A DNA stretch of 50,951 bases from positions 1 to 50,951 of the forward strand of contig QBYG01000010.1 in the NCBI GenBank assembly GCA_003282945.1. Direction: 5' to 3'. The notes beneath the pieces were generated by a model. That model saw nothing but the letters and a program-made list of their open reading frames with translations, did not search any database and had not been told where the DNA came from. The stretch comes from Pelagibacteraceae bacterium AG-325-E23 (GTDB lineage: Bacteria; Pseudomonadota; Alphaproteobacteria; Pelagibacterales; Pelagibacteraceae). The stretch's first letter is position 1. Each line of letters starts with the position of its first letter. Positions 24,039 through 33,051 of this stretch are shown here, piece by piece. The translations under genes and the position numbers were made by a program.

Positions 24039-26482
24039 TAAATATCTTTTATATTTTTTTGATTTAAGGGTTTTTTAATTATTGTTACAGGGTATTTTTT
24101 CTTTTCAACTTCAATAGATAAATTTTTATTGACCAAATTTTCTATAGTATTTCCAGAGTTGACATAACCAAATGAGATATTTTTTTTAAAATTAAATGAA
24201 TAGTTTCCTGATGTAGTTCTTCCAATTATTTTATCATCCAAGTAAATTGGCTCTTCATGAAGTAACAAAGGTTCTCCAGGTCTGTTATTTTTCAATACCA
24301 TCATAGCTAATGATTTTGTGGGGTTCTGATCTTTAATTTTTAATAATGCTTCTTTTCCAACAAAATTTATATTTTTTTTATAACTGATTGCAAATTTAAG
24401 TCCTGCTTGATATTGATTTTCTTCAGGCGATATATCATGTCCCCAATGTAAAAAACCACTTTCCATTCTCATAATATCCATTGCATGAGCTCCACAAAGT
24501 GATAAGCCATGATTTTTACCTTCTTTAATAATAGCTAAAAATAGTTTTTTGCTTTCATCTATGTTTGTATATAATTCAAAACCTACTTCTCCTACATAAG
24601 ACAATCTTTGAGCCCAGACTTTAACTCCGTCAATAGTAACAAATTTTCCATGACTAAACTTTATGCCTTCATTTGTAAAATCATCGTTACTGATATTAGA
24701 TAGTAAATTCCTTGATTTTGGTCCGTATAATCCTATGCATGTTAAATCTTCTGTTAAATCTTTAAAATTGACCTCTTCTGAAATATGTTTTTTTATATGA
24801 AATTTATCATGCTCTCTTGTTGCTGCTGGACCTATCACTCTAAAATGGTTTTTTTCAAGACAAGTAACAGTAACATCTGTTTCTATTCCTCCATCTTCAT
24901 TTAACATCTGGGTATAGGTTGCTCTACCCTCAACATCTTTTATGTTTGCAGTACATATTTTTTGTAATTCTTCATGAACATTTTGCCCTTCAAGGTCAAA
25001 TTTTGAAAAAGGAGATAACTCAAATAATCCTACGTTTTCTCTGGTATTTTTAGTCTCATATTCAGCTGATGGATACCAATTTTGATAACCAAAACTATAA
25101 ATGTAATCAGCCTTTTCACCTTTTAACGCATACCACATTGGTCTTTCAAAACCACCTGAGGTTCCAAAACAAGCTCCTAATTTTTTTAGCTCTTCTTGGT
25201 AGGGTAATATAATTTGGTTTCTTGATGTTTTATGTTGTTTATATGGCCAATGCATTCCATATAAATCACCGAGTGTTTCTGTGACTCTCTCCATAATAAA
25301 TTTTTTTGATGAATGAAATTTTTGAAATCTTTTAATATCTAATGAAAATAAATCTTCATTAATGTGTCCATTAATCATCCATTCTGCAGTAACTCGTCCA
25401 GCGCCTCCTGAACTTGCAATCCCAATACTATTAAAACCACAACATGTAAAAAGTTTTTTAATCTCAGGAGTTTCACCTAAAAGATATTGAGTATCAGGAG
25501 TAAATGACTCAGGACCAGAGAAGAATTTTCTAATTCCTGCATTTTCTAACATAGGCAACCTATGGAATGATTTTTGCAAATAAGGTTCGAAATGATCAAA
25601 ATCATCTGGTAATTCACCAAATGAAAAATCATCTGGAACAACACCAGTATTTTTAAAGGCTGGTTTTGCATTTGGTTCAAAAATTCCAACTAAAATTTTC
25701 CCTGCGTCTTCTTTAAGATAGAGACAATTATTATAATCTCGTAAAACTGGTAAGTTTTTTGGTAAATCTTTCATTGGTTCTGTGATCACATAAAAATGTT
25801 CATTTGGATACAATGGAATACTAACATTCATTTTTTCCCCTATTTGTCTAGACCACATACCTGTTGCTAAAACAACATATTCACAATCAATTTTTCCTTT
25901 ATCAGTCTCAACTCCAACTATAGAATTATTTTTAACAAGAATTTTTGTTACAGGCGTTTTTTCAAAAATTTGTGCTCCTTCCATTCTAGCAGCTTTTGCT
26001 AAAACATTAGTTACACCTACCGGATCAGCTTGACCATCTTTTGGCATAAAAACACTTCCAATAATGTCCTCATTATTTACAACAGGATATAAATCTTTTG
26101 TTTGTTTTTTATCTAAAACATGTACTTCAACATCCGATAGTTGGGCGGTAGTTGCTTGTCTCAACAACTCTTGCATTCTCTCTTTTGTGGTAGCTACTGT
26201 AATTGCTCCATTCTGTTTTAATCCTATTGATAATTCAGTTTTCTTTTCTAATTCTTGATAAAGATCCAAAGTATATTTTCTTAACTTTGTAATAGTAGAT
26301 GAGGCTCCTAATTGACCCATTAGACCAGCCGCATGCCATGTAGTTCCAGATGTTAATTGGTCTCTTTCCAATAGAACGACATCTTTCCAACCAAATTTAG
26401 CTAGATGATATGCACACGATGTTCCTGCCACGCCGCCTCCAATGACTACAACTTTAGTGCTTCTTGGTAAATCTTTATCCAT
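24038..26482 (-). CDS. FAD-dependent dimethylglycine/sarcosine dehydrogenase-like protein with GcvT domain
   Basis: 814 aa. Residues ~1-390 are a DAO-type FAD domain, with GGGVAGTSCAYHLAKFGW and SGTTWHAAGL; His50 matches the His that covalently binds FAD in DMGDH/SARDH. An FAO_M-type linker follows, then a GcvT folate-binding region (~420-800) with FELSPFSKF, GPKSRNLL and GEVGFELYTN. The enzyme would oxidatively demethylate a secondary or tertiary amine and pass formaldehyde to tetrahydrofolate. A paralog of similar length lies at 37920-40355. Electrons probably go to the ETF encoded nearby. Downstream, TauD overlaps by 1 nt. Confidence 0.92.
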   Translation of the reverse strand: MDKDLPRSTKVVVIGGGVAGTSCAYHLAKFGWKDVVLLERDQLTSGTTWHAAGLMGQLGASSTITKLRKYTLDLYQELEKKTELSIGLKQNGAITVATTKERMQELLRQATTAQLSDVEVHVLDKKQTKDLYPVVNNEDIIGSVFMPKDGQADPVGVTNVLAKAARMEGAQIFEKTPVTKILVKNNSIVGVETDKGKIDCEYVVLATGMWSRQIGEKMNVSIPLYPNEHFYVITEPMKDLPKNLPVLRDYNNCLYLKEDAGKILVGIFEPNAKPAFKNTGVVPDDFSFGELPDDFDHFEPYLQKSFHRLPMLENAGIRKFFSGPESFTPDTQYLLGETPEIKKLFTCCGFNSIGIASSGGAGRVTAEWMINGHINEDLFSLDIKRFQKFHSSKKFIMERVTETLGDLYGMHWPYKQHKTSRNQIILPYQEELKKLGACFGTSGGFERPMWYALKGEKADYIYSFGYQNWYPSAEYETKNTRENVGLFELSPFSKFDLEGQNVHEELQKICTANIKDVEGRATYTQMLNEDGGIETDVTVTCLEKNHFRVIGPAATREHDKFHIKKHISEEVNFKDLTEDLTCIGLYGPKSRNLLSNISNDDFTNEGIKFSHGKFVTIDGVKVWAQRLSYVGEVGFELYTNIDESKKLFLAIIKEGKNHGLSLCGAHAMDIMRMESGFLHWGHDISPEENQYQAGLKFAISYKKNINFVGKEALLKIKDQNPTKSLAMMVLKNNRPGEPLLLHEEPIYLDDKIIGRTTSGNYSFNFKKNISFGYVNSGNTIENLVNKNLSIEVEKKKYPVTIIKKPLNQKNIKDI

Positions 26483-26497
26483 GAGTATATTATTAGC

Positions 26498-26509
26498 GTA
26501 TTATAATAC
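26498..26509 (-). promoter_or_regulatory. Palindrome containing a -10-like TATAAT before the DMGDH-like gene
   Basis: Perfect 12-bp palindrome GTATTATAATAC directly after the FbpC stop codon and 15 nt before the start at 26482. It contains TATAAT on the minus strand (26505-26500). No good -35 is visible, so a separate promoter is only possible; the alternative is read-through from fbpBC. Confidence 0.3.
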
Positions 26510-27568
26510 TTAAAAACAGACAATGTGGTCAATATGGATTGGCCTTTTAATGCCAAACTTTTCATCTACCTCATGTTGGTGAATGTGATGAGAATGAACA
26601 AATACTGGGATTTGTAAATTACTCTGAGTTTTAAGAGTGTATATAAAATTTGTTCCTCTAAATTTACGATCAACAACTTCTAATTTTAGATTACTTTTAT
26701 CATCATGCTCTAAATCTTCCGGTTGTAATAAAAGTTTTACTTCTGATCCGTTTGGATAATGTTTAACAAAATTACCTTCGATTGTGCCAAGATCTTTATT
26801 TTCTAAACTATTTTCACTTGTAACCCTTGCAGGAATTAAAATTCCTCTATTTAAAAAATTTACCACTTCTACTGAATTAGGAAAATGATAAACATTATAA
26901 GGATCATCAAATTGCTTTAATTGTTTATTTAAAATTATTCCACATTTACTTCCTAAATAAAAAGCTTCATATGAGTCGTGAGTGACAATTATAGTTGTTA
27001 TTTTAGATTTACTTAACAATTGTTTTAATTCTACTTGTATTTCCTCTTTAAAGCTTTGATCAACGTTTGAAAGAGGCTCATCTAAAAGTAACAAGTCTGG
27101 ATTTGAAACTAATGACCTAGCTAATGATGCTCTTTGAGCCTCTCCTGCACTAATTTCATGTGGATATTTATTTAATATTTTCTTTAAATTTAAGAAATTA
27201 ATCATTTCTTTTGGATTAATTTTTTTTTTCTTTTTACTTTTTTTTTCAGTGCCAATTAAAATGTTTTTTTTAACATTGTAATGTGGGAATAAACTATTTT
27301 CTTGAAAGGCAAGCGATATATTTCTGTCCTCTGGTTCAATATGAATTTTTTTTGAGGAAATCGTTTTATTATTGATTGTTATGGTTCCATTATTTATTTT
27401 TTCTAAACCAGCTATAGTTCTTAAAATTGTAGTTTTTCCTATTCCTGATGGACCCAGTAAACAAATAATATCTCCTTCATTTTGAATTGAAAAAGAAACA
27501 TTTTTTACTTTTGTTGCACCACCAACATTAAAATCAACATTATTAATTTCTAAAAAATTTTTAGTCAT
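26510..27568 (-). CDS. fbpC: Iron(III) ABC transporter ATP-binding protein
   Basis: 352 aa, normal for FbpC/PotA-type ATPases. The Walker A is GPSGIGKTT (about 35-43), Walker B is LLLLDEPLSNVD, and the H-loop is VTHDSYEA. The ABC signature is atypical (ISAGEAQR instead of LSGGQQQR). The C-terminal ~110 residues form the TOBE-like regulatory domain. It powers import of ferric iron through the adjacent FbpB permease, whose gene overlaps its start by 8 nt. The genes are split from the FbpA binding protein by a peroxiredoxin gene and a hairpin. Confidence 0.9.
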   Translation of the reverse strand: MTKNFLEINNVDFNVGGATKVKNVSFSIQNEGDIICLLGPSGIGKTTILRTIAGLEKINNGTITINNKTISSKKIHIEPEDRNISLAFQENSLFPHYNVKKNILIGTEKKSKKKKKINPKEMINFLNLKKILNKYPHEISAGEAQRASLARSLVSNPDLLLLDEPLSNVDQSFKEEIQVELKQLLSKSKITTIIVTHDSYEAFYLGSKCGIILNKQLKQFDDPYNVYHFPNSVEVVNFLNRGILIPARVTSENSLENKDLGTIEGNFVKHYPNGSEVKLLLQPEDLEHDDKSNLKLEVVDRKFRGTNFIYTLKTQSNLQIPVFVHSHHIHQHEVDEKFGIKRPIHIDHIVCF

Positions 27569-29189
27569 TACGTTCTTTTAAAATATAATTAGAAGATATT
27601 GTAATAAAAAAAGCTGCAATTAAAATCAAAAATAATGAAGGCACAGCTGCTGCTTCAAGCATGTCCTCTGAAGCTGAAATGTAAGCGGTAGTTGCGAAAG
27701 TTTCAAAATTAAAAGGTCTTAAAACTAATGTGATTGGTAATTCTCGAATTATTTCTAGTGAGACCAATATTACTACAAAAAGAAGAGAATTTCTCAAATA
27801 AGGAATATGAATATTGGTAAATGTCTTTCTTTTTGAGTAACCAAGAAGATATGCACTTTCATCAACTGAAATATTTATTTTTTCATAGCCTGATTTTATT
27901 CCGTTGAACGCTAGTGAGTAAAAACGAATGAAATAGACAATGACTAATCCTAATATTGATCCAATAAATACTTTTTTAATTGATAGAAATCCAAGCGATT
28001 TAATTATGTTATTATCAAACCAAGCAATAAAAGTTATAAAAGCAACAGCTAATATTACTCCAGGTATTGCATATCCTGAGATTGATAATGTTGAAAGAAA
28101 ATTAAGAGTTTTATTTTTTGAAACTCTGTTACCATAGTTTGATATCAATGCGAATGTAATTAAAACAAGGCTAGATAAAGTCACTAAATATAAAGTATTT
28201 AATAAAAGATTAATTACATTAACATCAAAGAAGTTCTCTGGAAATTTTATTGTCCAATACAACATTTGTCCTAGAGGAAATAAAAAACTTAAAAAGAATA
28301 ATAAAAAACAAAATGAAAAAGCAAAAAAGGAATTTATGCCAGATAGTTTTATTTTTTTTTTTTGTTTGAATCCACCTCTAGAGTCCAAATGATATTTTGC
28401 TTTTTTTCTGGATAAGTTCTCTGTCAAAAATAAAATAAATATAAATAATAATAAGAAAAAAGATATTCTATTCGCAAAAGCTAAATCATCGAATGTTATC
28501 CAAGCGTTATAAATTCCGGTTGTTAATGTATTCACAGAAAAAAAATCTACTGCTCCAAATTCAGCTAGTGTTTCCATTGCTACTAATGATAACCCAGCAA
28601 CTATTGCTGGTCGCGCTGCAGGTAAAATTATAGAGAAGAATGATTTAATTTTTGAAAACCCTAAATTTTTACCAAGTTCTATTAAGTTTTGTGATTGATA
28701 TAAGAATGAAGATCTAGCAAGTATATAAACATATGCATAGAGAGAGAAAGAAATTGATAATATCAAACCAAACATACCATCAAATTTTGGTATGTATTGA
28801 TTATACTCCCCATCACCAAATATACTCTTCAATATAGTAAATGCTGTTCCGTAATTATCAAAAAAAGCAAATAATGAGTATGCGTAAATATAGGGAGGAA
28901 TTGCAAAGGATAGAATTAATGCCCATTTAAAGAAATTTACTCCTGGAAATTTATAAAATGAAACTATGTATGCTGATCCAACCCCTAAAATAAATGTTAA
29001 AATTAAAACACCGACTAATAGTGATAATGAATTTAAGATGTATTCGTATAAAAAAGTATTTTTAAGTATTTCAAAATACCGGGATGTATCCTCAAAAAAA
29101 CTTAAAGAAACTGTTAAAATAGGAATAATGACTAAGAATGAAATTAATACAGAGCTTAAAAACCATAAATTTAATTTATTTGAAAACAT
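27561..29189 (-). CDS. fbpB: Iron(III) ABC transporter permease (fused two-domain)
   Basis: 542 aa with about twelve membrane segments and two copies of the permease core, as usual for FbpB/SfuB. EAA-type loops are visible as ELGKNLGFSKIKSFFSIILP in the first half and the YLLGYSKRKTFTNIHIPYLR region in the second. It forms the inner-membrane channel for ferric iron. It lies 20 nt downstream of the peroxiredoxin gene on the same strand. Confidence 0.9.
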   Translation of the reverse strand: MFSNKLNLWFLSSVLISFLVIIPILTVSLSFFEDTSRYFEILKNTFLYEYILNSLSLLVGVLILTFILGVGSAYIVSFYKFPGVNFFKWALILSFAIPPYIYAYSLFAFFDNYGTAFTILKSIFGDGEYNQYIPKFDGMFGLILSISFSLYAYVYILARSSFLYQSQNLIELGKNLGFSKIKSFFSIILPAARPAIVAGLSLVAMETLAEFGAVDFFSVNTLTTGIYNAWITFDDLAFANRISFFLLLFIFILFLTENLSRKKAKYHLDSRGGFKQKKKIKLSGINSFFAFSFCFLLFFLSFLFPLGQMLYWTIKFPENFFDVNVINLLLNTLYLVTLSSLVLITFALISNYGNRVSKNKTLNFLSTLSISGYAIPGVILAVAFITFIAWFDNNIIKSLGFLSIKKVFIGSILGLVIVYFIRFYSLAFNGIKSGYEKINISVDESAYLLGYSKRKTFTNIHIPYLRNSLLFVVILVSLEIIRELPITLVLRPFNFETFATTAYISASEDMLEAAAVPSLFLILIAAFFITISSNYILKERND

Positions 29190-29209
29190 TTTAAAAACTA
29201 ATATTTTTT

Positions 29210-29752
29210 TTATTTTTTTTCTGAGAGGTATTTAATACAATTATCTGGAGTTGTCTCGATGTAAGGATCATCATCTGAACCATCATTATTTATACCAGGT
29301 TCTTGCCACCATTTTTCAACAATTCCATTATTAATTACGGCCATATATCTCCAACTTCTTTGAGCAAATCCATTATGATCTTTGGAAACTAGCATACCCA
29401 TAAATTTAGTAAAAAGTCCTGAACCATCTGGTATAAGTTTGATATTTTTAATTTGTAATTTTTCTGCCCATGCGTTCATTGTGTAAGAGTCGTTAACTGA
29501 ACAGCAGTATATTTCATCAATTCCAAGCTCTTTTAACTTCAAATAATTAGTCTCAAAACCTGGTAGCTGTTGAGAGGAACATGTAGGCGTAAATGCACCA
29601 GGGAGGCTAAAAATTATAACTCTTTTTCCATTAAAATAATCATCAGTAGACTTATCGACCCATATTCCACCTATAGAACATTCATTGAGGGATGATGAAC
29701 TATCTCCTTCTCTTGTTTTAAAAATTACTTTAGGTATTTGAAGTCCAATCAT
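29210..29752 (-). CDS. Prx5-type peroxiredoxin
   Basis: 180 aa. The peroxidatic Cys58 sits in SLPGAFTPTCSSQQLPGF, the Prx5/AhpE-like signature, with the conserved Arg further on in FAQRSWRYM. A YCCSVND segment carries two further Cys but no clear 2-Cys partner. It reduces hydrogen peroxide or alkyl hydroperoxides, using thiols or glutaredoxin. It lies between fbpA and fbpBC on the same strand, linking iron uptake to peroxide defence, since imported iron promotes Fenton chemistry (inference). Confidence 0.92.
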   Translation of the reverse strand: MIGLQIPKVIFKTREGDSSSSLNECSIGGIWVDKSTDDYFNGKRVIIFSLPGAFTPTCSSQQLPGFETNYLKLKELGIDEIYCCSVNDSYTMNAWAEKLQIKNIKLIPDGSGLFTKFMGMLVSKDHNGFAQRSWRYMAVINNGIVEKWWQEPGINNDGSDDDPYIETTPDNCIKYLSEKK

Positions 29753-29775
29753 GTGATTAATTTTTTTGTTTTTTT

Positions 29776-29808
29776 AAAAGTGCCTACGAAGGATACATAG
29801 GCACTTTT
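29776..29808 (-). terminator. Stem-loop terminator after the fbpA-small Cys protein pair
   Basis: Perfect 11-bp inverted repeat AAAAGTGCCTA (29776-29786) / TAGGCACTTTT (29798-29808) with an 11-nt loop. On the minus strand the stem ends in TTTT, consistent with an intrinsic terminator or an mRNA-stabilising hairpin that separates the abundant binding-protein message from peroxiredoxin-fbpBC. Confidence 0.7.
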
Positions 29809-29819
29809 ATCAAGAAAAA

Positions 29820-30002
29820 TCAGATGTTGAATACTTTTAGAATGTGCGGAAAATCTTTAGTATCTATCTCTGAGAATTTTCTTTTATTTATTCTTTTGTT
29901 AATTTTTTTACACTCCTCAGCACATGGGTTACATGGCTTGGCTGATTTATTATAATTAACATAAGACATAAATTCTTTTTTACTGTTCAATGTTACTTCC
30001 AT
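29820..30002 (-). CDS. Small Cys-containing hypothetical protein downstream of fbpA (60 aa)
   Basis: Not recognised. The start lies inside the last codons of fbpA (10-nt overlap, 29993-30002), in a position that favours translational coupling. It has three Cys in CNPCAEECKK (CxxC-x3-C) and a Lys/Arg-rich segment KKINKRINKRK, no signal peptide, and a hydrophobic end (FPHILKVFNI). The internal Met at residue 12 is an alternative start. A hairpin terminator follows 12 nt after its stop. A cytoplasmic metal- or cluster-binding role tied to iron uptake is an inference from the Cys spacing and the operon. Confidence 0.65.
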   Translation of the reverse strand: MEVTLNSKKEFMSYVNYNKSAKPCNPCAEECKKINKRINKRKFSEIDTKDFPHILKVFNI

Positions 30003-31021
30003 CCAGCTGCTGTCATTACTTCTAATGCATCAGCTTGTTTTTTACCATAGCTAGCAACACTTGTTGTAAGATCTTGTTTAAAATCTAAACCTAAGTTATT
30101 GACTACTAATGGGCTTGGAGAAACACCACTTATCATTGGAAACTCAAATGTATTATTTGTAAAGTGTTCTTGAGACTCTGCTGATAATAAGAAATCAACA
30201 AGTGCAATTGCGTTAGCTTTATTTGGTGCACCTTTAACTAAAGCAGCACAACTGATATTCATGTGAGCTCCTCTATCATTTTGATTTGGAAAGAATGCTT
30301 TAACTTTTTTTGCAGCTTCTTGTTGTTCTGGACCTTTATTGCCTGAAAGCATCAATGCTAAATAATATGTATTAGCAACCGCAATGTCAGCTTCACCAGC
30401 TGCTACTGCCATAATTTGTGCTCTATCATTTCCTTTTGGATCTCTTGCCATATTAGCAACAACACCTTTTGCCCATTCAGCTGTAGCTTTTTTTCCGTTA
30501 TTCTTTACTAATGATGCTACAAGTGATTTGTTATAAATGTTACTTGATGCTCTGATTACTAATCTACCTTTCCATTTTGGATCAGCTAGACCTTCGTATG
30601 TCATGCCAGATAGTTCAGCACCTGTAACTCTTTCAGGTGAGTAGTAAATAATTCTTGCTCTTTTAGCTACACCAACCCAATGAGTTGTTCTAAAGCTCTT
30701 TGGAACAGATGATTTAATTGTTGATGAAGTTAAACCACTCTCAGTCATACCTTTTGCTTGAAAAGCACCACATCTTCCAGCATCAGCTGTAATGTAAAGG
30801 TCAGCAGCAGAGTCAGCTCCTTCTTCAATCATTCTTTTTTCTAATGCACCTGATTTACCGTTAATTAAATTAACTTTAATTCCAGTTGCAGCCGTAAACT
30901 TTCCATAAAGGTCAGCATCAGCTTTGTAATGTCTTGCATTAAAAATATTTACTTCATTTGCTATCGCAAAAGATGAAACAAATATTGATAAAATTAATGC
31001 AGAAATTGATATTTTTTTCAT
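29993..31021 (-). CDS. fbpA: Iron(III) ABC transporter substrate-binding protein
   Basis: 342 aa with a Sec signal peptide (1-21, ending AIANE). It is a cluster-D-type periplasmic ferric-binding protein (FbpA/FutA/IdiA-like): NVFNARHYKAD-like start of the mature protein, YITADAGRCGAFQ and ANTYYLALML with adjacent Tyr residues expected to ligand Fe3+. It delivers iron to FbpBC. Two tandem Fur-type boxes lie upstream (31071-31101), which predicts repression when iron is plentiful. Confidence 0.93.
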   Translation of the reverse strand: MKKISISALILSIFVSSFAIANEVNIFNARHYKADADLYGKFTAATGIKVNLINGKSGALEKRMIEEGADSAADLYITADAGRCGAFQAKGMTESGLTSSTIKSSVPKSFRTTHWVGVAKRARIIYYSPERVTGAELSGMTYEGLADPKWKGRLVIRASSNIYNKSLVASLVKNNGKKATAEWAKGVVANMARDPKGNDRAQIMAVAAGEADIAVANTYYLALMLSGNKGPEQQEAAKKVKAFFPNQNDRGAHMNISCAALVKGAPNKANAIALVDFLLSAESQEHFTNNTFEFPMISGVSPSPLVVNNLGLDFKQDLTTSVASYGKKQADALEVMTAAGWK

Positions 31022-31055
31022 TAATTGCTCTCTTTGTTAGTTAATTGTTATTTTT

Positions 31056-31101
31056 ATATATAATTGAAAATGAGAATTATTCTCAATGATAATGATTATC
31101 A
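31056..31101 (-). promoter_or_regulatory. fbpA promoter overlapped by two tandem Fur-type operators
   Basis: Two perfect 7-1-7 inverted repeats: TGAGAATTATTCTCA (31071-31085) and TGATAATGATTATCA (31087-31101). The second is the classic Fur 7-1-7 box; the first differs symmetrically at position 4. Their centres are 16 bp apart. On the minus strand a -35 TTGAGA (31086-31081) is inside the boxes, with a TATATA -10 (about 31062-31057) after an 18-bp spacer, so binding would block RNA polymerase. A third, weaker palindrome TCAATATTGA is at 31105-31114. Confidence 0.82.
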
Positions 31102-31144
31102 ATCTCAATATTGACGCACCAATTGCTATGATTTTATTAGGATT

Positions 31145-32035
31145 TTAAGACTTAAATTCTGAAATTTTACTATAAAGAAAGTTCCTAAATATTGTGACTC
31201 TTGCAACATTTTTAAGAGATTCAGGAAATACAAAATGTGCCTCTGTTATAGGTCCTTCAATCTTGGGGAGTGCTTTTATTACATTGCCAGATAATGATAC
31301 TATGTAGTCTGGTAGTGCTGCAAGTCCTACTCCACTTTCAACAGCCAAAAGTAATCCCATCACACTATTAACTTTCATCACTGATTTTCTTTTTTTATTA
31401 TCCTTCATTCCAAGTTTTAAAGCCCAGTCGGGATTAAAAACTGGAGATGGAGCACCTCTGCCAAAAGATATAAATTTATGTTTATTTAAATCATTAATAG
31501 TTTTAGGAATCCCATACTTTTCAAAATATTTAGTAGATCCATAAATATGGTAATTAATATCCATAAGTTTCCTTTGGATATAGTTAAGCTGTTTAGGTCT
31601 TCTCATAAATATTCCAATATCAGCTTGTCTTGTGCTTAAATCTAACTCTTTATCATCAAAAATTAATTCTACTTCAATTTCTGGATTTAACTCCATAAAT
31701 TCTTGAATTCTTGGTGTTAACCAATGCGTTCCAAAACTTCTAACGGTTGTGATGGTTAATTTTCCACTTGGTTTATGTTTTTGGTCTCCTAAAGTTGTTT
31801 CAACTTCTTTAAGTTTGCTGATAACCTCATGTGCAGTTTTATAAAGGTATTCACCATTTTCTGTTAAAGTAAGACCTCTTGCATGCCTTTCAAATAGCTT
31901 TACTTTTAAGTCTTCTTCTAAAGATTGAATTTGTCTGCTTATTGCTGATTGGCTAAGATTTAAAATTACTGTGGCACTTGTAAAACTTCCAGCCTCAGCA
32001 ACGGCGTGAAAAATTTTTAATTTATCCCAATCCAT
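31145..32035 (-). CDS. LysR-type transcriptional regulator
   Basis: 296 aa. The N-terminal winged HTH (about 1-60) shows LKIFHAVAEAGSFTSATVIL and LSQSAISRQIQSLEEDL. The rest is a periplasmic-binding-protein-like ligand domain with FGTHWLTPRIQEFMELNPEI typical of the family. The ligand is unknown. It is downstream of the AcuI-like gene with a TAATG junction (32033-32037), so it is co-transcribed with the reductase and may control it or genes further away. The fbpA promoter region follows after its stop. Confidence 0.93.
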   Translation of the reverse strand: MDWDKLKIFHAVAEAGSFTSATVILNLSQSAISRQIQSLEEDLKVKLFERHARGLTLTENGEYLYKTAHEVISKLKEVETTLGDQKHKPSGKLTITTVRSFGTHWLTPRIQEFMELNPEIEVELIFDDKELDLSTRQADIGIFMRRPKQLNYIQRKLMDINYHIYGSTKYFEKYGIPKTINDLNKHKFISFGRGAPSPVFNPDWALKLGMKDNKKRKSVMKVNSVMGLLLAVESGVGLAALPDYIVSLSGNVIKALPKIEGPITEAHFVFPESLKNVARVTIFRNFLYSKISEFKS

Positions 32036-33039
32036 TATTTGTTTACATCCACTAGAATTTTATTTTTTAATTTACCTTCTAGCATTTCAGGAAATATATT
32101 AAGAACTTCCTCAAGACCAACAGTTTTAATTGATTTTTCTATTATACTAAAATCTACTAAATTCGGTACCTCGCCCCAGACAAATTCTTTTCGTTTGTTG
32201 CTAACATTAACAGAGTCTACGCCCCATAATTTAATTGCTCTAATATAAAATGGAACTACGGATGTATTTAATTTATTAGTTCCACTTGCGTTACCGCACA
32301 CAGCAACAATTCCTTTTGGTCTTGTTTGAGAAATAGCATTTGCTAAAATATTTCCACCAACAGTATCAACAACACCATCCCATGTGCCTTTGCCAATTAA
32401 TCTTGGCTCACCTTCAAATTCTTTACGATCTAGAACAGTTTTAGCCCCTAATTCTTTTAAATAATCAGCTTTTTCCGGTTTTCCTGTAATAGCGGTTACA
32501 TTGCATCCCATTTTTGCAAGAATATTTACAGCAACCATACCAACTCCTCCTGTTGAACCTGTTACAAGAACATCGTTTACTTTACTTTGTAGTAATAATT
32601 CTTCCTTAGCTTTAACAGCAAAAGCACACAGCATAGCCGTAAAGCCTGCTGTACCCATCATCATGGCCTGTTTTAAATTGATACCATCTGGTTTTTTAAT
32701 CAAAAATTCTTTTTTAACTCTCGCATATTGTGAAAATCCACCATGAAATAATTCACCAACTCTACATCCGGTTAAAATAACTTCATCACCTTCTTTAAAT
32801 TCTTCTGAATTACTTTCTGCCACTGTTCCAGAAAAATCTATTCCTGGTATTCTTGGAAATTCTTTAACTAATTTAGCTCCATCCTTTAAAACAAGTGCGT
32901 CTTTATAATTTAGGTCTGTATAATTAATCTTGACTAGTACTTCACCATCATTGATAAAATCAAAACCTATGTTTTTAACTTCCCTTGAGAAATTTTCACC
33001 TTCTTGGTTTATTACCAAGGCTTTGAAAGTTTCTGACAT
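32035..33039 (-). CDS. acuI: Zinc-free MDR oxidoreductase, acrylyl-CoA reductase (AcuI)-like
   Basis: 334 aa, YhdH/AcuI branch of the medium-chain dehydrogenase superfamily. Diagnostic are NYTDLNYKDAL, PGIDFSGTV and TGSTGGVGMVAVNIL (NADPH Rossmann motif). There are no zinc-ligand Cys residues. Family members reduce acrylyl-CoA to propionyl-CoA, detoxifying acrylate formed from DMSP, a marine osmolyte; generic quinone reductase activity is the alternative. The LysR gene follows with a 1-nt overlap. Assignment rests on the subfamily motifs, not an experiment. Confidence 0.75.
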   Translation of the reverse strand: MSETFKALVINQEGENFSREVKNIGFDFINDGEVLVKINYTDLNYKDALVLKDGAKLVKEFPRIPGIDFSGTVAESNSEEFKEGDEVILTGCRVGELFHGGFSQYARVKKEFLIKKPDGINLKQAMMMGTAGFTAMLCAFAVKAKEELLLQSKVNDVLVTGSTGGVGMVAVNILAKMGCNVTAITGKPEKADYLKELGAKTVLDRKEFEGEPRLIGKGTWDGVVDTVGGNILANAISQTRPKGIVAVCGNASGTNKLNTSVVPFYIRAIKLWGVDSVNVSNKRKEFVWGEVPNLVDFSIIEKSIKTVGLEEVLNIFPEMLEGKLKNKILVDVNK

Positions 33040-33051
33040 TTTAATATAAAA

